DNA of 59,798 bases from Clostridiales bacterium (lineage in GTDB: Bacteria > Bacillota > Clostridia > Oscillospirales > CAG-272), in contig JAAWQR010000010.1 of the NCBI GenBank assembly GCA_022800625.1, forward strand, positions 1 through 59,798, given 5' to 3'. Made by a program: the position numbers and the translations under genes. Under the pieces are notes generated by a model. It did no database searches. It saw only the letters and a program-made list of their open reading frames with translations, and was not told the DNA's origin. The stretch's first letter is position 1, and each line of letters begins with the position of its first letter. Below are positions 52,373 to 59,798 of this stretch, piece by piece.

Positions 52373-54577
52373 TTATTTCATCAATTTCTCTCTTACTTCA
52401 CTTTTCAGTCTTTTAAGTATCGCAGATCTGTCAAGATTAATCTTATCCTTGACGTATATGTATTTAAACGCATAAATTTCAAGCTCGGCATCAAGTTCTT
52501 CTACTCCTATCAGATTAAGCTCGCGGAACACGGTAATGATAAATTTAAGTTTGACATAGGAAATATTGTGTCCGCAGGTGTGAAGCAGATGTGACAGTGC
52601 ACGAATGCTGAACACTTCATGCTCAACTCTCAACTCTCGCTTGAGCGTAGTATATACTGCTGCAAAGTCACCTCTGTCGGGAACCGTATTTTCAATCTCT
52701 TCATGGCTCAGCGATATTTTTCCGTCGCACGAATAAAGTGAATCGAATATATCATGCTCCCTGATTTCTTTTTTCAGTTGATTTTCCGTGAGGCGAATAT
52801 CCTTAACGATCATTTGAAGCGTTTTTGTACCCTGAAATTCATTTATATCAAGATTATACAGAACATCAACAACGTCTCCCGGATAAATATCAAGCTCTGT
52901 AAGAGGTACTCTGAAACACAGCGCCGTTATTATCATATTTGAGTGTTTTAAAATCAGCTTAGTGTGTTTTCCGCCGCCGAGAGGAATAACGTCGCTTACA
53001 AACATTTCGTTCGTTCTGAAAACGGGAACGGGATTTGATACTCCGTACGGTTCAAGGTAATATAGCTCATTTGCAAGACGCATCGTTATATCAGAACTGT
53101 CAAGTTCGCACTCCGCTTCGATTACAACTTCATTCTCTGCCTCCGCAAGCTTTTCGCGCGCAAAAGCATTAAGCTCGCGTTTAAAATCGTTCAGCTTACC
53201 TCGCTTGACAGTGAGTCCTGCCGCAAGCTCATGTCCGCCGTATTTTTCCAAAAGTTCTGAGCAGTGAGCCAGCGCTTCAACAAGATTAAGTCCTTTGACA
53301 CTTCTTCCGGAGCCTTTTCCGTCGTCGTTTTCGGATATTTCCGTATTTCCGTTTCCGTCAAAGGATATTAAAATTGACGGAAGACCGTACTTTTCCGTGA
53401 TCCGTGATGAAACAATACCGATTATTCCGTGATGCCAATGATCGTCTGCCAAAACTATAACGGGATCATTATCAAAGTCGTGCTCTGCGGCAATTTTTGC
53501 ATACGCCTGTTCTGTGATCCTGTTTTCTTCCTCCTGCCGTTCGCGGTTAATATCGCAAAGCTCATTTGCATATTTTTTAGCTTCTTCCGTACTCTCCGTA
53601 ATAAGCATTTCAACAGCGATAGAAGCGTTTTTAATTCTGCCGGCGGCATTTATTCTCGGTGCAAGAGTATAACCGACATATCCAGCCGTAATTTTCTTTT
53701 TCTCTGCATTTCCGTACTTTGACCTTGATTTTGCGCCTGAAGCATTGATAAGCTCCGTAATCGCAGGTCTTGTGCCGCGCTCGATCAAAGAAAGTCCATA
53801 GCTTACGATAAGTCGGTTTTCTTCTTTTACGGGCATAACGTCCGCAATAGTTCCGATAGCTACAAGATCGCAATACTCTTTTGATATACGCCTGACGCAT
53901 TCAGCTAAGGTATCGTTCGGATTCATAAAAGATTCAATTGCGCACAAAAGCTTGAATACCACACCGACGCCTGCAAGCTCTCCGAACGGATATGTACAGT
54001 CCGGACGGCGCGGATTGACTATAGCATCGGCGCTCGGCAAAACTTCATGGCACTCATGGTGATCCGTCACTACAACGTCAATTCCAAGCTCCTTCGCGTG
54101 AGCGATCTCACCGACAGCCGTAATTCCCGTATCAACAGTTATTATAAGGTCACAGCCCTCATCTGCAAGTCTGTCTATTACCGGCATCGACATTCCGTAT
54201 CCCTCAGTCATTCTGCACGGAATATGATACGAAACATCTGCTCCGAGAGAGCGAAGATACAAATAAAGAGATGCGACGGAGGTCACTCCGTCAACATCGT
54301 AGTCTCCGTATATTACTATTTTTTCGCCCGCGCCGACAGCGTCGCATATTCGCTCGACCGCCTTTTGCATATCGCACATAAGCATGGGATCATATAACTG
54401 CTCTTCTTCTTTTCCGATAAACCGTTTTGCCGTCTCAGGCGTTGTACAGCCTCGGTTGATAAGAAGCTTTGCCGCAGGAACGGTCAGTCCGAGCTCAGAT
54501 GCAATGTTCTCCGCCGAATTCAATGCTTCGTCGGAAAAATTGTTTACCGCCCATTTATTTAGCTTTTTATAGTACAT
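52373..54577 (-). CDS. recJ: Single-stranded-DNA exonuclease RecJ
   Basis: 734 residues. DHH motifs: IYGDYDVDGVTSVASLYLYL, DLIITVDTGITA and VVTDHHECHE; DHHA1 motif KYGGHELAAGLTV. It is a 5'-3' ssDNA exonuclease in repair. A C-terminal about 170-residue extension, predicted winged helix, is typical of Firmicutes RecJ. Confidence 0.95.
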   Translation of the reverse strand: MYYKKLNKWAVNNFSDEALNSAENIASELGLTVPAAKLLINRGCTTPETAKRFIGKEEEQLYDPMLMCDMQKAVERICDAVGAGEKIVIYGDYDVDGVTSVASLYLYLRSLGADVSYHIPCRMTEGYGMSMPVIDRLADEGCDLIITVDTGITAVGEIAHAKELGIDVVVTDHHECHEVLPSADAIVNPRRPDCTYPFGELAGVGVVFKLLCAIESFMNPNDTLAECVRRISKEYCDLVAIGTIADVMPVKEENRLIVSYGLSLIERGTRPAITELINASGAKSRSKYGNAEKKKITAGYVGYTLAPRINAAGRIKNASIAVEMLITESTEEAKKYANELCDINRERQEEENRITEQAYAKIAAEHDFDNDPVIVLADDHWHHGIIGIVSSRITEKYGLPSILISFDGNGNTEISENDDGKGSGRSVKGLNLVEALAHCSELLEKYGGHELAAGLTVKRGKLNDFKRELNAFAREKLAEAENEVVIEAECELDSSDITMRLANELYYLEPYGVSNPVPVFRTNEMFVSDVIPLGGGKHTKLILKHSNMIITALCFRVPLTELDIYPGDVVDVLYNLDINEFQGTKTLQMIVKDIRLTENQLKKEIREHDIFDSLYSCDGKISLSHEEIENTVPDRGDFAAVYTTLKRELRVEHEVFSIRALSHLLHTCGHNISYVKLKFIITVFRELNLIGVEELDAELEIYAFKYIYVKDKINLDRSAILKRLKSEVREKLMK

Positions 54578-54580
54578 AGA

Positions 54581-55045
54581 TTATTTCTCTGATTCCTTAG
54601 TTTGATTTTCTCTGTCCGACGATATTATCCCTGTTATAACTATATCCGGTTTCTTTTTTTTATGAATTCTCTCGATAATTCCGATAATAGCAAATGTAAA
54701 AATAAAGCCTGCGCCCGAAGAAGCAAGAGATATACGTTCATCATGAATGAAATAATATACCGCCGCATAAAGCGCCGCGCATACTGCTATCGGTAAAATA
54801 AATACGAGAAGCGCATATGATAAAACTTTTCCGTCGGAAGTTTCAACCGTGACGATATCTCCGACCTTTGCCTCCGCCGCGTTATATGCTTCCGCTGTCA
54901 TATTCTTTGAAGCCCCCATTAAACTGCCTGCGCCGCAGGAGCCTGAGCATCCCTTTTTTGAACATCCGTCACACATCGACGAACGCTCCACCGTAATCTC
55001 CGCGCGCTGTCCTTTTACGCTTATGACTTTTGCAGTATTTGTCAC
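54581..55045 (-). CDS. SoxR-reducing-system/RseC-family membrane protein
   Basis: Start chosen at the GTG at 55045 behind GGAGG, giving 154 residues; an upstream in-frame ATG at 55090 lacks a ribosome-binding site. The N-terminal half carries Cys motifs CDGCSKKGCSGSC; then two membrane helices (ALLVFILPIAVCAALYAAVY is the first). This resembles RseC. Members occur with Rnf-type redox complexes elsewhere; no Rnf genes are visible here. Confidence 0.82.
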   Translation of the reverse strand: MTNTAKVISVKGQRAEITVERSSMCDGCSKKGCSGSCGAGSLMGASKNMTAEAYNAAEAKVGDIVTVETSDGKVLSYALLVFILPIAVCAALYAAVYYFIHDERISLASSGAGFIFTFAIIGIIERIHKKKKPDIVITGIISSDRENQTKESEK

Positions 55046-55101
55046 CCGGCACACCTCCGTAAATTTATAATTTCTGCTTTCACCGCTCAATTTAATAAAT
55101 G

Positions 55102-56718
55102 TTATGCGTCAAACGGAGCGTACTTTTCCATAATTGCACGTGCCGCACGCAAGCCGTCTACAGCGGCGCTGATTATGCCGCCTGCATAGCCTGCACCTTC
55201 TCCGCACGGATAAATACCGCTGTGTCCCACAGCTTCAAGTGTATCTCTGTCCCTCATAATTCTGACAGGAGACGATGTTCTCGTTTCAACGCCTGTCATC
55301 GGTATATCGGCTCTGTCGAATCCGTAGATTTTTTTACCGAAACTCCGCAGTCCGGTCTCAAGCATATCGGTAATAAAAGACGGCAGTATATTATGCAGAT
55401 CGCAAGACTTAATTCTCCCGCCCATATATGTCGGCGAAACTACAGTCGGCTCACTGCCGTATTTTCCATTCAAAAAATCCCCGACGGTCTGCATAGGAGC
55501 TGTATAATCTCCACCTCCGAACGCAAATGCCGCACTCTCAAGGCTTCTCTGAAATTCTATCGCGCCTATCGGTGTGTTTCCATAATCAGACGGAAGAACA
55601 GACACAGCAATTGCCGCGTTGGCATTTTTTCCGTCACGTGCATGACGGCTCATTCCGTTTGTTACAACGCCGCCCTCTTCGCTTGCAGCTGCGACAACTT
55701 CTCCCCCTGGACACATGCAAAAGGAATACACACCTCTTTCTCCGACTCTCTCGGAAAGGTTATATTCAGCATGTCCCAGCGTCTCATCTCCCGCAAAATC
55801 TCCCAGCATTGCCGCGTCAAGCTCACTTTGCAGATGTTCTATTCTCACGCCCGCCGAATACGGCTTAGGCTCAATAAGAAACCCTGCGTCAATCAGCTCG
55901 GCATATGTATCTCTTGCACTGTGTCCGAGAGCTAAAACCGCCGTCTGAGACGGCAATTTCACACCGTCTGCATAAAGTCCTCCTCTGCTTACGCTGACTT
56001 TGGTGTTGTAGTGAATCTCTCCACCGAGAGACTCCAAACATCTGTCCGCCTCTGCGACAACATTTCTTAATATATCCGTACCGACATGAGGTCTTGCACG
56101 GCTCATAATGTCCTGCGGCGCGCCGAGAGACACAAGCTCTGAGAGCACATATGAACATAGCGGATCATTTATTCTCGTCATCAGCTTTCCATCGGAAAAA
56201 GTACCTGCTCCTCCCGCGCCGAATTGGATATTCGACAAGGGATTAAGCGCATGATTTTTATAAAACCGTTCAACCGACGCAACACGTTTATCAACATTTT
56301 CTCCGCGTTCATAGACTATCGGGCAGTATCCGTGCTTTGCAAGAGCTAATGCACAGAATATACCTGCAGGTCCGAAGCCGACAACAATCGGACGGCTTTC
56401 AAGCCGTGCCGATCCGTAATTCACCGAAAAATCCGACTCAACACATAATCTGATATCGCGGTCGCCGAATTCCCTCTTATCAGCTCTCGCATCGATCTGC
56501 GCACAAACGGAAAAAACAAATTTTATGCTGTCTCTCCGCCTTGCGTCAAGCGACTTACGGTATACCGCAAGATTTTCGCCGTGAGAATCGAACGCCGCCG
56601 AGATTTTTTTATGCGCTTTCCGAAGCGCGATACGGTCTATGTCAGCGGCGCTCATTCCGGGCTTATATAATACTTTAATATTTTCAACAAGTATTTTAGA
56701 TTTATTTTGAAGTTCCAT
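55102..56718 (-). CDS. FAD-dependent dehydrogenase (COG2509 family)
   Basis: 538 residues. N-terminal about 100-residue domain (VYRKSLDARRRDSIKFVFSV), then the FAD Rossmann motif VVGFGPAGIFCALALAKHG and an EYRG-like stretch (VYERGENVDKRV). The GGIISAAVDGLRAARAI tail is typical of the family. The family is of unknown substrate. The ATG overlaps the TGA of the YbbR gene (56716-56720), so it is translationally coupled to c-di-AMP genes. Confidence 0.85.
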   Translation of the reverse strand: MELQNKSKILVENIKVLYKPGMSAADIDRIALRKAHKKISAAFDSHGENLAVYRKSLDARRRDSIKFVFSVCAQIDARADKREFGDRDIRLCVESDFSVNYGSARLESRPIVVGFGPAGIFCALALAKHGYCPIVYERGENVDKRVASVERFYKNHALNPLSNIQFGAGGAGTFSDGKLMTRINDPLCSYVLSELVSLGAPQDIMSRARPHVGTDILRNVVAEADRCLESLGGEIHYNTKVSVSRGGLYADGVKLPSQTAVLALGHSARDTYAELIDAGFLIEPKPYSAGVRIEHLQSELDAAMLGDFAGDETLGHAEYNLSERVGERGVYSFCMCPGGEVVAAASEEGGVVTNGMSRHARDGKNANAAIAVSVLPSDYGNTPIGAIEFQRSLESAAFAFGGGDYTAPMQTVGDFLNGKYGSEPTVVSPTYMGGRIKSCDLHNILPSFITDMLETGLRSFGKKIYGFDRADIPMTGVETRTSSPVRIMRDRDTLEAVGHSGIYPCGEGAGYAGGIISAAVDGLRAARAIMEKYAPFDA

Positions 56719-58034
56719 CAGTTAAGCTTCACCTGTACTGTGTATTCACCGAGCTCATATATGCTGTCAGTTTTCTCTGCATCAACCGTAATTGCTGCGT
56801 TCAAAGATACAGTGCCGCGGCTGCTGCTGTCATATCCGCTGAGATCCAGCACTACAGATACATCGGACGCTTTTATATCATTAAGTTCTTCAAGCGTGCC
56901 TCTCAGGGTAACAGGAAGCGCTGATGTCAATATCTCATACTTTAAATCCTTAGCAGCTCCGGTAACCTGAAAATCCTCTACAGTAATCTGCTTTGTTCTC
57001 AGAGAACTGTCAAGCTCAACCGTAATAGTGACCTCCGTATCGGCGGAATCTACAATTATATCTGCCGGCAGCGTCGGTCTTACTGTAACCGTATACTGAT
57101 TGGACATAATCATCTTTTCGTCTATCACTATCGGCTGCACTATATTCTCTGTTTCCGTAAAGATAGTTTCATCTCCGCGTACAGTCAGCTTTTCGGGAGT
57201 CACTTTCATTTTCACAAGCTTCGGATCAATAAGTCCGTGTTTAAAAGAAACACTCAGCGGAAGCTCCTTGGTTACATATATCGGAACTTTCACATCAATT
57301 TCAGCTACAGACATGCTTAGATACGTAGTATCTACAGAATCTCCCGATAAATTTACAATCGTCAAAGGCGATCTTGTAACAAAGGACGAAGTCTTCCCCT
57401 CCATGTTTACATTGACCTGCGCTTCTGACAGCGTATCAATTATCGTTCCGGGACCGGTGACGTTTACAGAAGTTATATTTTCGCCTCCTGACTTCATAAA
57501 CTGAACCGTTCCCAGCTCATACGGAGACGTAAGAACCATATTTCCCATTTTTTCTTTTATCGGAAGCGAGACTGATTTTGTTTCGTCCGCAAAAACCGTA
57601 ACGGTAGACGGTTCAGGCTTAACAATAGATACACCGTCAGGCAAATCCACGTAAACATCAAGCGAATGACGTCCCGCTTCTTTTATACGGCTTACGTCAG
57701 CATATGCCTTTATATCGTCGCTCTTCAGTCCGCTGACAACACTTTTTTTGCCTGAAAGCTCAACATTGATTCTTTCATTTCCTCCGTTATACACGGAAAG
57801 TCCCGATTCTGACTGAAGAACAGAGGTGTTTTGCAGAGAAACAGCCACTGAACTGATAGTTTCCGTATATTCGGGACTTTCCACCTGCATTACATAAAGC
57901 CACAGCACAAAAGCCGCAACAACGCATAATATTTTCGGGATCAGATTTTTTCCGACTATATTATTTTTACTTCCATTTTCTTTTTCGGCATCCGCGTCTC
58001 TGACCGTGCCGATTTTTTCATTATCATTCCGCAT
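56718..58034 (-). CDS. cdaR: YbbR-domain protein, regulator of CdaA (CdaR)
   Basis: 438 residues. One N-terminal membrane helix (LIPKILCVVAAFVLWLYVMQ) and about four YbbR beta-repeats of some 80 residues facing outward. It binds and modulates the membrane cyclase CdaA, directly upstream. In Firmicutes cdaR normally precedes glmM; here a COG2509 gene follows. Confidence 0.88.
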   Translation of the reverse strand: MRNDNEKIGTVRDADAEKENGSKNNIVGKNLIPKILCVVAAFVLWLYVMQVESPEYTETISSVAVSLQNTSVLQSESGLSVYNGGNERINVELSGKKSVVSGLKSDDIKAYADVSRIKEAGRHSLDVYVDLPDGVSIVKPEPSTVTVFADETKSVSLPIKEKMGNMVLTSPYELGTVQFMKSGGENITSVNVTGPGTIIDTLSEAQVNVNMEGKTSSFVTRSPLTIVNLSGDSVDTTYLSMSVAEIDVKVPIYVTKELPLSVSFKHGLIDPKLVKMKVTPEKLTVRGDETIFTETENIVQPIVIDEKMIMSNQYTVTVRPTLPADIIVDSADTEVTITVELDSSLRTKQITVEDFQVTGAAKDLKYEILTSALPVTLRGTLEELNDIKASDVSVVLDLSGYDSSSRGTVSLNAAITVDAEKTDSIYELGEYTVQVKLN

Positions 58035-58076
58035 TGTAATCTGCTCACACCCTTCCCATAATCCGTCCGCAATCGG

Positions 58077-58964
58077 TCAGTTATCCTTTTTCTCTTTGCC
58101 CGAGGAGCTTTTGTCTCCCTTCAGAAGAGTTTTAACCTTGTATATTTTCTTTATCTTACCCTGCGACGGATAGGTTTCGGGAACCATATACTTTTTCAGC
58201 TCCGAAGCAAGAGTTTCACGCGTATATCCGCGGTACAAAACACCTTCTACAGCTATAGATATAACGCCTGTTTCTTCAGATACAACGATAACAACAGCAT
58301 CGCTGTTCTCACTCACTCCGATTGCAGCTCTGTGCCTTGTTCCGAGGTCTTTTATAATGTCCTCATTTGAGGAAAGCGGCAACAAGCACCCAGCCGCATG
58401 AAGACGCGCGTCTCTTACTATGAGTGCGCCGTCGTGGAGCGGAGCTTTATTGAAAAATATATTCTTTATAAGAAATTCTCCGGGTTCGGCATCTATAACG
58501 GTTCCTGTTAAAATAAGATCTCCGAGCTTTGTAAGCCTTTCAAGTACAATCAGCGCTCCTGTCTTTGTACGGCTCATATCGGCGGCAGCAGCCGAAACGC
58601 TGTCAATCATTTTTTCGATAGGTTTTGTACGCGTATCGGAAATACTTTTCAGTCCTTTTAGCGGCTGTCCTCCGATTTTCTCAAGGGCAGATCTCAGCTC
58701 CGGCTGAAAAACTATCGCAAGTACGATAAGTCCGAGCTGAAAAACATTCTGCAGTATGAACTGTATGACGTACATATTAAAGAAATCGCTTATAAACTTA
58801 ACTGCGATAAGCGAAATTACTCCGACGGCAAGCTTTCCGGATCGTCTGTCACGCACAAATTTATAAAGAAAATAGAATAAAATCGACACACACGCAATAT
58901 CTATTACGTCAGGCACCGATATTGTGCTCACGGTTTTAAATATATCGCTGAAAAACTCGTGCAT
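58077..58964 (-). CDS. cdaA: Diadenylate cyclase CdaA
   Basis: 295 residues. N-terminal membrane helices (VIDIACVSILFYFLYKFV first, three in total by about residue 100), then the DAC domain with LHDGALIV (DGA) and LGTRHRAAIG (RHR), both essential for ATP binding. It synthesises cyclic di-AMP. A polar Lys-rich C-terminal tail of about 40 residues follows. Ribosome-binding site AGGAGGGATCAGT. Confidence 0.95.
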   Translation of the reverse strand: MHEFFSDIFKTVSTISVPDVIDIACVSILFYFLYKFVRDRRSGKLAVGVISLIAVKFISDFFNMYVIQFILQNVFQLGLIVLAIVFQPELRSALEKIGGQPLKGLKSISDTRTKPIEKMIDSVSAAAADMSRTKTGALIVLERLTKLGDLILTGTVIDAEPGEFLIKNIFFNKAPLHDGALIVRDARLHAAGCLLPLSSNEDIIKDLGTRHRAAIGVSENSDAVVIVVSEETGVISIAVEGVLYRGYTRETLASELKKYMVPETYPSQGKIKKIYKVKTLLKGDKSSSGKEKKDN

Positions 58965-59059
58965 ACTGATCCCTCCTGAACTTACAGTTTTGCCGTATTT
59001 CTAACATTTAATCCTTAATCTGTAAAGCTCGTTTATATTTCACAAAATAGTTACTTATA

Positions 59060-59108
59060 ATTATATCATACATACCGTGCTTTGTCAAAGGTACGGTATG
59101 TATGATAT
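59060..59108 (-). promoter_or_regulatory. cdaA promoter overlapped by a 16-bp inverted repeat
   Basis: On the minus strand TTGACA (59088-59083), exactly 17 bp, TATAAT (59065-59060): a perfect consensus promoter. The inverted repeat arms 59063-59078 and 59093-59108 pair over 16 bp and flank the -35 box; one arm overlaps the -10. No U tract follows, so an operator is more likely than a terminator. Confidence 0.7.
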
Positions 59109-59161
59109 AAAAAGTTTTTTTACGGATCAGCCGCCGTAAAAGAATTCTATTCTGTTTTCAA

Positions 59162-59593
59162 TTATCTCCGTTTGCTCTTAATACGTTTTCTGTAATTCTT
59201 GCTCTTTCCGCCTCTTTTGCGCCCGATAAGAGCGCCAAGAGTCGATACGGCGACAACTGCGGCATATATGATTATTTTTTCGACTGCCCCGGATGAAAAG
59301 GGAGCGCTGATTCTTAAAGCACTGAGCAAAAACAGTAAAAGTGCAAGCGCTGCACCGCTGAACGCTCCCGAAACAGCGCCAAGCTCAGACATACGAACGG
59401 CAAAAATCCCGCATACAAGCGAACTTACGGCAAGCGCCGCTCTTGAAAACTGCAAAATCATTCCGTTCGGATCATCTGCCGAATAAGCGACCGCCGAAAA
59501 CAAGAGCAGCAGCAACACGCCTGTAAGAAATGCCGCTGCGACGGAAATCAGGATAGATTTAACCTCTGAAAAACCTTTACTCGTTTCTTTCAT
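59162..59593 (-). CDS. TIGR04086-family membrane protein
   Basis: 143 residues, four hydrophobic helices (ILISVAAAFLTGVLLLLLFS first), and a very basic C-terminal tail (GRKRGGKSKNYRKRIKSKRR). It matches the TIGR04086 family of Clostridia membrane proteins of unknown role, though the assignment is by eye. Confidence 0.7.
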   Translation of the reverse strand: MKETSKGFSEVKSILISVAAAFLTGVLLLLLFSAVAYSADDPNGMILQFSRAALAVSSLVCGIFAVRMSELGAVSGAFSGAALALLLFLLSALRISAPFSSGAVEKIIIYAAVVAVSTLGALIGRKRGGKSKNYRKRIKSKRR

Positions 59594-59798
59594 GTAGATG
59601 TACCTGCCTTTTTGAATTCATATTATGAAATTTTGTATATACCTGCACGGGATACACATTACATATCTATTCGCACGGATTGTATGCTATTCTCTTTTTT
59701 ATATAAACCGTTAATTATTCTTTAAAGCGTTAAAAGCTTTCTTTCTCTATGTCAAAAACCTCTTATTTTAAGTATTCCTATTAAATATATATATTTAA
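59594..59798. other. End of window, nothing recognised
   Basis: AT-rich intergenic DNA upstream of the TIGR04086 gene, with no clear ORF, promoter or structure. Confidence 0.5.

Overview
The window reads as the chromosome of a spore-forming, anaerobic Clostridia bacterium (Firmicutes; an Oscillospiraceae/Ruminococcaceae-like gut organism is my guess). The evidence is dipicolinate synthase (spoVFAB), yabP/yabQ, SpoVB, the ctsR-mcsA-mcsB-clpC operon, an oxygen-sensitive glycyl radical enzyme with its activase, class I fumarase, and Bacillus-like gene order around divIC. Species cannot be named from the sequence alone.

The window has two parts. Positions 594-22847 are a decayed integrated element of about 22.2 kb. 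It is bounded by a perfect 42-bp direct repeat (594-635 and 22806-22847) that is the last 42 bp of the GGGtGRT-family gene at 22806-23804. A tyrosine integrase lies directly inside the right repeat. A TTGGGGTA-type motif recurs four times in the integrase 3' end and once near the left end, as expected of integrase arm sites. The element carries ICE backbone remnants (parA, parB, TraG/VirD4, S1-domain protein, helicase, Tn916-type HTH genes, integrase). Almost all are broken by frameshifts, in-frame stops or deletion fusions, so it is probably immobile.

Its better-preserved cargo is at the cell surface. It includes a thioester/Cna-B adhesin, now 3'-truncated. It includes a 1,506-residue secreted DNRLRE/FN3 protein with a C-terminal Cys/His (papain-like?) domain and a membrane-anchored partner gene. 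It also has an orphan RHS tip with a type-44-like polymorphic toxin domain and an overlapping, possibly immunity, gene. Last is a three-gene operon of ECF sigma factor, membrane anti-sigma-like protein and small Cys-rich secreted protein.

From 22806 to the end the sequence is dense core chromosome, mostly on the minus strand. In order it holds: the GGGtGRT/NifU-like pair; spoVFAB; dinB with a LexA-like box; an EamA transporter; clpC-mcsB-mcsA-ctsR with CtsR boxes; DUF4830 and PHP proteins; an SGNH esterase; a glycyl radical enzyme, its activase and a Gfo/Idh/MocA dehydrogenase; a P-loop kinase and fumarase alpha; the divIC-yabQ-yabP-rqcP-hup-mazG-spoVB cluster; a second kinase, hemZ, dtd, rel, recJ, rseC; a COG2509 flavoprotein; cdaR-cdaA (c-di-AMP synthesis) and a TIGR04086 membrane protein. 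No rRNA, tRNA or CRISPR array was recognised. Two blocks of nested palindromes (24873-24979, 35305-35502) lie just upstream of spoVFA and the PHP gene and are unexplained.
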